Source of the DNA: Acidovorax sp. NB1
GTDB taxonomy: Bacteria > Pseudomonadota > Gammaproteobacteria > Burkholderiales > Burkholderiaceae_C
Direction of reading: 5' to 3'
Length of the DNA: 64,000 nt
Assembly: GCF_005405905.1 (NCBI RefSeq)
Contig: NZ_BJHU01000032.1
Span: 25,790 to 89,789 of the forward strand
Under the pieces are notes generated by a model. It saw only the letters and a list, made by a program, of their open reading frames with translations, was not told the origin of the DNA and made no database searches. The position numbers and the translations under genes were made by a program. Shown piece by piece: positions 25,291 through 32,220 of the stretch; the stretch's first letter is position 1; each line of letters begins with the position of its first letter.

Positions 25291-27000
25291 ATGACACCCC
25301 TCAGCACCCTGCACCCGGCCCGCATGGCGCGGCTCTCGGCCCTGGCGGCCGCCTTGCTGGCGTCAGCCTGTGGCGGCAGCGACACCCACACGGCAGATGC
25401 ACCTGCGCTTGCGCCCCTGCCGGGCAACACCACCACACCCGCCCCGCCCCCTTCGCCCACGCCGCAGCCGGGCAACCCGCCGGTGGCGCCTTTGCCGACA
25501 TCGCCTTCGGCACCTGCGCCCTTTCCAACGCCTGCGCCATCACCGTCGCCAACGCCCGCACCCAGCCCTGCGCCCGCCAGTCCGGGCTGGACGGTGGTGT
25601 CGGTCAACTCCACACTCGCGCCCCTGCCCATCGCCAGCGACCTCACACCCAACCCCGGCCGGGGCTACCACCGCTGGCGTGCCAACCCGGCCGCCGTGCC
25701 GCTGGGCGATTCGGCGCCGCCGCTGGCCGCCTTCCAGCGCTACCGCTGGAACGAGCTGGAAGGCGCCACGCCGGGCCAGTACACCCTGAGCAGCCTGGTG
25801 GCGGCACGCGACGCCGCGCGGGCGGCGGGGCAGCAGTTTGCGTTCCGCCTCCAGGCCATGCGCGGCTATGGCACCGAGACGCTGGACGTGCCCACCTACC
25901 TCTATGGCGCAGGCACGGCGCGCCCCGAATGTTCCAGCCCCAACCCGGCCTGCGTGTGGGCGGCCCCCATGCCCGCCACCGTGCCACCCACCCCGCCCAC
26001 GCTGGTCCCCAACTGGAACCACCCCTACGTGCTGGCCCGCATGCAGGCCCTGCTGCAGGCGGTGGCAGCGGCGCTGGGCGACACCTCCGACCTCGCCTGG
26101 ATCGACGTGGGCCTGTATGGCCAGTACGGCGAATGGGCGCAGAGCAGCACCAACGTGGTCTACACCCCGGCCCTGCAGGCGCAGGGCATTGAGGCAGCCA
26201 CCAGCACCACCAAGCGCAGCATCGCGCAGATGCACTTCGACGTGTTCCCGCACGCGCAGCACGCGATGTTCATCCCCTACTCCAACCTCGATGCGCTGCA
26301 GTACGGGCTCTTCCAGCAAACCACCACCACACTGCCCGTGGGCCTGCGCTGGGACTGCCTGGCCCAGTCGGGCTACATGAACCAGTGGACCAACCGCCCG
26401 GCCGACTGGGCACTGATTGTGGACCGCTGGAAAACCGCGCCCTGGGTGGCAGAGTTCTGCCCCTTTGGCCCCGGCGAGGCGCAGACCAACGCCGCCACGG
26501 CGCTGCAGCAGGTGCGCGACTTCCATGTGTCCACCGTGGGCAATGGCAACCTGAACGCGCCCTGGGCCAGCTTCTCGGCCAGCGAGCAGGCCCACCTGGC
26601 CGCCGTGGGGCGCGAGGCGGGTTACCGCTTTGCGCTGGGGCCCATCAGCGTCACCCCTGTGTCGGCCACCACGGTGCAGCTGCAGCTGCGCGTGGACAAC
26701 ACCGGCAATGCGCCGCTGTATGCGCCCTGGCAGCTGCAGGCCCAGCTGCGCAACGCCACAGACCAGGTGGTGGACCAGCAGGTGCTGCTGAGCACCACGC
26801 AGGCGCGCGCCGTTCTGCCGGGCCAGCCCGCGCAGATCAGCACCACCTGGACCCCGCCCAGCCTGCCCGCAGGCGACTACACGGTGCACCTGGCCTGGGT
26901 GCGCCAACCCGCGCTGGCAGGGCTGGCGCAAACGCTGCGCTGGAACATGCAGGGTATTGAAGCCGACGGCAGCGCGCGGCTGGCAACACTGAGGAAGTAG
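25291..27000 (+). CDS. DUF4832-like surface lipoprotein
   Basis: A 569-residue protein with a lipobox (LLASACGGS, Cys27), a Pro/Ala/Thr-rich linker (residues 35-95), a TIM-barrel-like domain starting at NPGRGYHRWRANP (DUF4874-like) and a C-terminal beta domain (DUF4832-like, from about residue 440). Segments such as WIDVGLYGQYGEW and the paired acidic residues resemble glycoside-hydrolase barrels, so a carbohydrate-directed role on the cell surface is possible but unproven. The start at 25291 gives the lipoprotein signal; longer upstream reading is out of character. Confidence 0.72.
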   Translation: MTPLSTLHPARMARLSALAAALLASACGGSDTHTADAPALAPLPGNTTTPAPPPSPTPQPGNPPVAPLPTSPSAPAPFPTPAPSPSPTPAPSPAPASPGWTVVSVNSTLAPLPIASDLTPNPGRGYHRWRANPAAVPLGDSAPPLAAFQRYRWNELEGATPGQYTLSSLVAARDAARAAGQQFAFRLQAMRGYGTETLDVPTYLYGAGTARPECSSPNPACVWAAPMPATVPPTPPTLVPNWNHPYVLARMQALLQAVAAALGDTSDLAWIDVGLYGQYGEWAQSSTNVVYTPALQAQGIEAATSTTKRSIAQMHFDVFPHAQHAMFIPYSNLDALQYGLFQQTTTTLPVGLRWDCLAQSGYMNQWTNRPADWALIVDRWKTAPWVAEFCPFGPGEAQTNAATALQQVRDFHVSTVGNGNLNAPWASFSASEQAHLAAVGREAGYRFALGPISVTPVSATTVQLQLRVDNTGNAPLYAPWQLQAQLRNATDQVVDQQVLLSTTQARAVLPGQPAQISTTWTPPSLPAGDYTVHLAWVRQPALAGLAQTLRWNMQGIEADGSARLATLRK

Positions 27001-27095
27001 AGGGAGAAGGCGGCTGCAGGACAGCCCTGTGTCAGCCGCCCATCAGCCGCCTGTGGGCCCGGCTGTTTTGGCCGGGCTGGATTCGCCGGGCTGTA

Positions 27096-27779
27096 TCAGC
27101 CGCGCTGCAGCAGATGCGCGTGCACCGCACCGGCCTTGAGGTGCCGGTACAGCACCAGGCCATGTTTTGCCAGTTCCTCATCCGCCCACGCGCGGGGCGC
27201 TTCGAGGTAGATGAAGCCCCCGGCCGCCACGGCCTGGGCGGCGGCCTGCAGTGCGGGTTCAAAAAACGGGCCATCGAATGGCGGGTCCAGCAGCACCAGG
27301 TCCAGGCTGGCGGGTGCGGCCTGCTTCAGTGCAGACACGCCATCGCCGCGCTGCACGCGCACGGCGCTGGCCTGCAGCTTGGCCTGCAGCACCTGCAGCT
27401 GGGCGACCAGGGCTGCATCGTTTTCCACCAGCAGCACCGATACGGCGCCGCGCGAGGCGGCTTCGAGCCCCAGCGCGCCCGTGCCCGCAAACGCGTCCAG
27501 ACAGCGCCAGCCCGCCAAGTCCTGGCCCAGCCAGTTGAACAGGGTTTCGCGCACACGGTCGGGCGTGGGGCGCAGGCCGGGGCGCTGGGCCACGGACAGG
27601 CGGGTGCGCTTCCATTGCCCGCCGATGATGCGGATTTCGCCCGCGCCCTTGGGGGCGGCGGCAGCGGCGGGTTTGTCTTTGGCGCCTTTTTTGGGGGCCA
27701 CGGGGGCCGCAGCGGCGGCGGCCTGGGCCTTGCGGATTTCGGCGGTGATGGCGCTGCCGCGCAGGGTGGAACGGCTCAT
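27096..27779 (-). CDS. rsmD: 16S rRNA (guanine(966)-N(2))-methyltransferase
   Basis: A 227-residue methyltransferase. After an Ala/Lys-rich N-terminal extension (residues 10-47) come the RsmD core motifs: IIGGQWKRTRL, RPTPDRVRETLFNWL, the SAM-binding FAGTGALGLEAASRG and the catalytic DPPF motif (LLDPPFDGP). It methylates G966 of 16S rRNA in the small ribosomal subunit. Its start overlaps the stop of the upstream M16 gene by four bases, so the peptidases and rsmD form one transcript. Confidence 0.94.
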   Translation of the reverse strand: MSRSTLRGSAITAEIRKAQAAAAAAPVAPKKGAKDKPAAAAAPKGAGEIRIIGGQWKRTRLSVAQRPGLRPTPDRVRETLFNWLGQDLAGWRCLDAFAGTGALGLEAASRGAVSVLLVENDAALVAQLQVLQAKLQASAVRVQRGDGVSALKQAAPASLDLVLLDPPFDGPFFEPALQAAAQAVAAGGFIYLEAPRAWADEELAKHGLVLYRHLKAGAVHAHLLQRG

Positions 27780-29125
27780 GGCTGCTTGCCCCCCACCACC
27801 ACGGTCACCATGCGGTCGGGCTGCAGCTTTTTGGCCATGGCGGTGCGCACATCGGCCACCGTCAGGGCTTCGACCTTCTTCGTCCACTGGTCCAGGTAGT
27901 CGAGCGGCAGATCGTTCCAGGCGATGTTGGCCACGTTGCCCAAGAGCTTCTTGTTGCTGTCGATGCGCAGCGCAAAGCCGCCGATGAGGTTGTCCTTGGC
28001 GGCACGCAGTTCGGCCTCGGTGGGGCCTTCGGCCACAAAACGGGCAATCACGTCGCGCGACACCTGCACCGCCTGCGCCGCCTGGTCGGGTCGCGTCTGC
28101 AAGCCCACGGTGAAGGCGCCTGCGTGCAGGCCCGAGGCGAAGTAGCTGTAAACGCTGTACGAAAGCCCGCGCTTTTCACGCACCTCGCTGGTCAGGCGCG
28201 AGACAAAACCGCCGCCGCCCAGGATGTGGTTGCCCACCAGCAGCGGCACAAAGTCCGGGTCGCGGCGCTGAAAGCCGGGCTGGCCGATCAGCACATGGGC
28301 CTGGGCCGAAGTGAAGGGGATGTTCTGCTCGGCCGGGGCCGTGAGCGCAGCGATCTCGCCCACGGGCGGCAGCGGTGCGCAGCCGGTGCTGGCGGGCAGG
28401 CGCGACAGCAGCGTGGCGACCAGCGTCTGCGCCTGGGCACGCGTCACGGCACCCACGATGCTGACCTTGGCGCGGCAGGCTGCGATGTGCTGGCTGTGGA
28501 AGGCCTGCATGTCGGCCACGTTGATGCGCGCCAGGGTCTCTTCGGTGGTGCGCACGCCATAGGGGTGGCTGCCGTACACGGCGGCGCCAAACGCGTGCGC
28601 GGCCACGGTGGAGGGGCGGGTGAGCGACTCCTTGATGCTGGCGCTCCAGCGCGCGCGATCACGCGGCCACACATCGGCGGGCCAGCTGGGCTCGCCGATC
28701 TGGCGCGCGGCCAGGCGGGCGGCCTGGTCGAGCAGAGGCGGGTCGGTGAGCGAACGCAGGGTGTAGTGCAGCGCGTCGTTGTCGGCAGCGGCCTCGAAGT
28801 TGGCGCCCAGGTCGGCCCAGGCCTCGCCCAGGCCGTTTTCGTCCAGCGCGGGGGCGTTGCCCAGCGCCTTCACGCCCTTGCTGGCCATCATGGCCACGGC
28901 GCTGGCCAGGCCCGACTGGCCGGCCGGGTCACGGCGGGTGCCGGCGTCAAAGTCGATCTGCACGTCCACCATGGGGATGACGGGGCTTTCGACCAGGTAC
29001 ACCTTGGCACCGCTCCCCTCGGTCCAGTGCTGGATGGGCAGCAGTGCCCAGGCAGAATGTGAATAAAAAGCGGCTCCTGCGCCCGCTAGTAAAGCGCGAA
29101 CAGCTATCTTTTTAATAGTAATCAT
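27776..29125 (-). CDS. M16 family peptidase homologue lacking the zinc motif
   Basis: A 449-residue exported M16/pitrilysin-fold protein. The region that should carry HxxEH reads AGQSGLASAVAMMASKG, so the zinc-binding residues are absent. The C-terminal M16 domain has the expected GGFVSRLTSEVREKRGLSYS segment. In M16 pairs one subunit is inactive and helps bind substrate; the active one here is the next gene (29147-30592). The N-terminal signal segment (MITIKKIAVRALLAGAGAAF) is encoded by a low-GC interspersed repeat, so translation starts inside a repeat. Confidence 0.88.
   Translation of the reverse strand: MITIKKIAVRALLAGAGAAFYSHSAWALLPIQHWTEGSGAKVYLVESPVIPMVDVQIDFDAGTRRDPAGQSGLASAVAMMASKGVKALGNAPALDENGLGEAWADLGANFEAAADNDALHYTLRSLTDPPLLDQAARLAARQIGEPSWPADVWPRDRARWSASIKESLTRPSTVAAHAFGAAVYGSHPYGVRTTEETLARINVADMQAFHSQHIAACRAKVSIVGAVTRAQAQTLVATLLSRLPASTGCAPLPPVGEIAALTAPAEQNIPFTSAQAHVLIGQPGFQRRDPDFVPLLVGNHILGGGGFVSRLTSEVREKRGLSYSVYSYFASGLHAGAFTVGLQTRPDQAAQAVQVSRDVIARFVAEGPTEAELRAAKDNLIGGFALRIDSNKKLLGNVANIAWNDLPLDYLDQWTKKVEALTVADVRTAMAKKLQPDRMVTVVVGGKQP
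29061..29125. repeat. Interspersed repeat, copy G, encoding a signal peptide
   Basis: On the minus strand ATGATTACTATTAAAAAGAT, then AGCTGTTCGCGCTTTACTAG and CGGGCGCAGGAGCCGC: the same TATTAAAAAnATAGCTG and GCGCTTA...GCGC...AGGAGCC words as in the other copies. It supplies the start codon and most of the signal peptide of the M16 homologue. Confidence 0.65.
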
Positions 29126-29146
29126 GGGTGAGTGCGCAAATCGGTT

Positions 29147-30592
29147 TCAGTGGCGGGCCGCACCGGGCGCGGGCTGCGCGCGGGGGCGGGGGGCGTCCAG
29201 CGGCTGGGGCAGCAGCGTGGCCACGGTGAGCTGGTCGTCACCAAAATATTTGGCGGCCACGGCCTGCACCTGGGCGGGCGTCACGGTGCGCAACAGCGCC
29301 AGCAGGCGCTCTTGCGCATCCAGCGGAAAACCCTGCACCCAGTTGCCACCCAACTCCTGCGCCTGGCTCATCACCGAGTCGCGCTCGTACACGGTGGAGG
29401 CGATCCATTGCGTTTTCACGCGGGTCAGCTCGGCCTCGCTCACGCCATCACGGGCCACGCGGGCGACCTCGGCGCGCAGCGCATCTTCGACCTGCTGGGC
29501 GGTCTTGCCTGCGGCGGGAACGCCGCTGAGCATGAACAGGCTGGGGCCGCGCCCCGTCACCATCGCACCGCTGCTGGCACTGTCGGCCACGCGGTCTGCG
29601 CCCTGCGTGAGTGCGCGGTCCAGCCGTGCGCCGTCGTAGCCGTTGAACACGGCCGACAGCACCATGAGCGCCAGCGCATCGCGGTCGTCATCGGTGAGGC
29701 TCTCCACCCGGCGCAGGCTGGGCGCGCGAAAGGCCAGCGCCACATAGGCCTGCTCGGCCGGTGCCTTGACGGCGATGCGGCGCAGGCCCTTCTGCGCGGG
29801 CTCCAGGCGCGGCTTGCGCGCGGGCAGCGCATGGGTGGGCAGGCTGCCGTAGTACTTCTCGGCCAGCGCGCGCACCTGGGCCACGTCCACATCGCCCGCC
29901 ACCACCACGGCGGCGTTGGTGGGCGTGTACCACTGGCGGTAGAAGGCACGCACGTCGTCGGGGGTCATCGCGTCCAGGTCGCTCATCCAGCCCACGATGG
30001 GGCGGCGGTAGGGCGCGGCGATGAAGGTGGTGGCAAACAGCTGCTCCGCCAGCATGGCGCGGGGCTGGTCTTCGGTGCGCAGGCGGCGCTCTTCCTTGAC
30101 GACCTCGATCTCTTTCTTGAACTCCTCATCGGGCCACTGGTTGTTGGCAAAGCGGTCCGATTCGAGCTTCATCACGTCTTCAAGCCGGTGGGACGGAATC
30201 TGCTGGTAGTAGCCGGTGTAGTCGCGGCTGGTGAAGGCGTTTTCGCGCCCGCCCAGGGCCGCCACACGGCGCGAGAACTCGCCCGGCTGCAGCGTTTTGG
30301 TGCCCTTGAACAGCATGTGCTCCAGCACATGGGCCACACCGGTCACGCCGTCCACCTCGTCCATGGAGCCCACGCGCACCCAGACCATGTGCACCGCCGT
30401 GGGCGCGCGCCGATCAGGCTGCACGATGAGCTGCATGCCGTTTTTCAGCGTGAACTGCTGCGCGCCAGACGCCGTGGAAGGCGCCGCAGCAGCGGTTGCG
30501 GCAGGGGTGGAAGACACCGGTGGCGTTGCCGCAAAGGCAGCCCCGCACGAAAGGCAGGCCATGAGGCCCAGGAGGTTGAAAGCGCGTTTCAT
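29147..30592 (-). CDS. M16 family zinc metallopeptidase, active subunit
   Basis: A 481-residue exported peptidase with a signal peptide (MKRAFNLLGLMACLSCGAAF), an M16 domain with the inverted zinc motif HVLEH (GVAHVLEHMLFKGT) and the downstream Glu region EEFKKEIEVVKEE, followed by a second, inactive-type M16 domain. It probably degrades peptides in the periplasm with the zinc-less partner encoded 21 bases downstream. The start at 30592 gives the signal peptide; readings further upstream are the complement of the ftsY Ala/Pro region. The gap to the divergent ftsY start is only 28 bases. Confidence 0.93.
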   Translation of the reverse strand: MKRAFNLLGLMACLSCGAAFAATPPVSSTPAATAAAAPSTASGAQQFTLKNGMQLIVQPDRRAPTAVHMVWVRVGSMDEVDGVTGVAHVLEHMLFKGTKTLQPGEFSRRVAALGGRENAFTSRDYTGYYQQIPSHRLEDVMKLESDRFANNQWPDEEFKKEIEVVKEERRLRTEDQPRAMLAEQLFATTFIAAPYRRPIVGWMSDLDAMTPDDVRAFYRQWYTPTNAAVVVAGDVDVAQVRALAEKYYGSLPTHALPARKPRLEPAQKGLRRIAVKAPAEQAYVALAFRAPSLRRVESLTDDDRDALALMVLSAVFNGYDGARLDRALTQGADRVADSASSGAMVTGRGPSLFMLSGVPAAGKTAQQVEDALRAEVARVARDGVSEAELTRVKTQWIASTVYERDSVMSQAQELGGNWVQGFPLDAQERLLALLRTVTPAQVQAVAAKYFGDDQLTVATLLPQPLDAPRPRAQPAPGAARH

Positions 30593-30620
30593 AGAATGGA
30601 GTGATTCTAAGAACCCTCCA

Positions 30621-32078
30621 ATGTTCAGTTTCTTCAAGAAAAAACCCGCCCCGCCCCCGGCCGATGCCCCCGCCCTCGCCGACGTGCCCGCCCCGGCCTC
30701 GCCGGTAGACGCCCCGGCGCCCGCTGCTCCCACGCCCACGCCTGCAGCGCCCCCGCTGCCCGCCCCCCCCCCTGCCGCCGCCCCGGCCCCCGTGGCCGCA
30801 CCTGCTCCAACGGGTTTTGGCTGGCTACGCAACCCCTTCGCAGCCAAGACCGCTGAGCCCGAGGCCACGCCGCAGCAGGCGCCTGTTGCAGTGCCTGTCG
30901 CGGCACCTGTTGCAGCGCCCGCCCCGGTGCCTGCAGCGGCCCCCGTTGCGGCGCCTGTGGTTCCGCCCGTTGCTGCGGCACCTGTCGCCCCCACAACACC
31001 TGTAGTACCCCCCGCTGCCGCGCCCGTGGCAGCGCCGGTCGCGCCCCCAGGCCCTGTGGCTGCGCCCACCCCCGTTGCGCCCCCGGCACCGGTGGCACCC
31101 GCCCCTGCCCCCGTGCCTCAGCCTGTAGCCCAAGCGACTGCCCCGGCCGCCCCCGCCACCCCGGCCCCCGTGGCGGCCGAGCGCAAGGGCTGGCTGGACC
31201 GCCTCAAGGCGGGGCTGCGCAAGACCGGCAGCAGCATTGCCACCGTGTTCACCGGCACGCAGATCGACGATGCGCTGTATGAAGAGCTGGAAGAGGCCCT
31301 GCTGATGGCTGACACCGGCGTCAAGGCCACGGCCCACCTGCTGGCCGACCTCAAGCGCCGCGTGAAGGAGGCCAAGGCCACCGACCCCGCCGCTGTCAAG
31401 GGCCTGCTGGCCGACGCGCTGGCCGACCTGCTGCGCCCGCTCGAAAAAAGCCTGGTGATTGGCGAGCACACGCCCACTGTGATCATGGTGGCGGGCGTCA
31501 ATGGCGCGGGCAAGACCACGTCGATTGGCAAGCTCACCAAGCACCTGGCGGGCGAAGGCGCCGCCGTGCTGCTGGCCGCAGCCGACACATTCCGCGCCGC
31601 TGCGCGCGAGCAGCTCGGGGTGTGGGCCGACCGCAACACGGTCGAGATCGTGAGCCAGGAAGGCGGCGACCCTGCCGCCGTGAGCTTTGATGCCGTGACC
31701 GCTGGCAAGGCGCGCGGCAAGGACGTGGTGCTGGTGGACACCGCCGGCCGCCTGCCCACGCAGCTGCACCTGATGGAAGAGCTGAAAAAGATCCGCCGCG
31801 TGGTGACCAAGGCCGACGCCACCGCCCCGCACGAGGTGCTGCTGGTGATCGACGGCAACACCGGCCAGAACGCGCTGGCGCAGGTGCGCGCCTTCGACGA
31901 CGCGCTGCAGCTCACCGGCCTGATCGTGACCAAGCTCGACGGCACGGCCAAGGGCGGCGTGCTGGCCGCCATTGCGCAGGAGCGCCCCATCCCCGTGTAC
32001 TTCATCGGCGTGGGCGAAAAGCTCGAAGACCTGGAAACCTTCAGCGCCCGGGAGTTTGCCCAGGCCTTGTTGGCCTGA
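30621..32078 (+). CDS. ftsY: Signal recognition particle receptor FtsY
   Basis: A 485-residue SRP receptor GTPase. Residues 10-185 are an Ala/Pro/Val-rich, low-complexity tail taking the place of the acidic A domain of E. coli FtsY. The NG domains follow with GVNGAGKTTSIGKL (P-loop, near residue 292), DTAGRLPTQ and TKLDGTAKGG. It delivers ribosome-nascent chain complexes to the Sec translocon. It is followed by a strong terminator at 32133. The tail is encoded by near-repetitive GCGCCnGTnGC units, so its length may vary between strains. Confidence 0.95.
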   Translation: MFSFFKKKPAPPPADAPALADVPAPASPVDAPAPAAPTPTPAAPPLPAPPPAAAPAPVAAPAPTGFGWLRNPFAAKTAEPEATPQQAPVAVPVAAPVAAPAPVPAAAPVAAPVVPPVAAAPVAPTTPVVPPAAAPVAAPVAPPGPVAAPTPVAPPAPVAPAPAPVPQPVAQATAPAAPATPAPVAAERKGWLDRLKAGLRKTGSSIATVFTGTQIDDALYEELEEALLMADTGVKATAHLLADLKRRVKEAKATDPAAVKGLLADALADLLRPLEKSLVIGEHTPTVIMVAGVNGAGKTTSIGKLTKHLAGEGAAVLLAAADTFRAAAREQLGVWADRNTVEIVSQEGGDPAAVSFDAVTAGKARGKDVVLVDTAGRLPTQLHLMEELKKIRRVVTKADATAPHEVLLVIDGNTGQNALAQVRAFDDALQLTGLIVTKLDGTAKGGVLAAIAQERPIPVYFIGVGEKLEDLETFSAREFAQALLA

Positions 32079-32132
32079 AGCCGCTTTCAACTGCCCCCCG
32101 GCAGGTGGCCTTTCTGGGCCTGGTTTGACATC

Positions 32133-32157
32133 AAATGGCCCCATCTGGGGCCATTTT
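32133..32157. terminator. Terminator after ftsY
   Basis: A ten-base-pair stem AAATGGCCCC/GGGGCCATTT with ATCT loop, with T residues after it on the plus strand. It lies 55 bases after the ftsY stop. Confidence 0.85.
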
Positions 32158-32220
32158 CACGTTTACGGATCGCAACAATTCCCCCATGATGGGCCTTCCC
32201 AAGTAAAAGCACGGAGGCCC

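Noticed and set aside
30900..31130. Repeat array or CRISPR-like pattern in GCGCCnGT-rich sequence
   Set aside because: It is the Ala/Pro/Val-rich coding tail of ftsY, not a spacer-repeat array; unit lengths are irregular and in frame.
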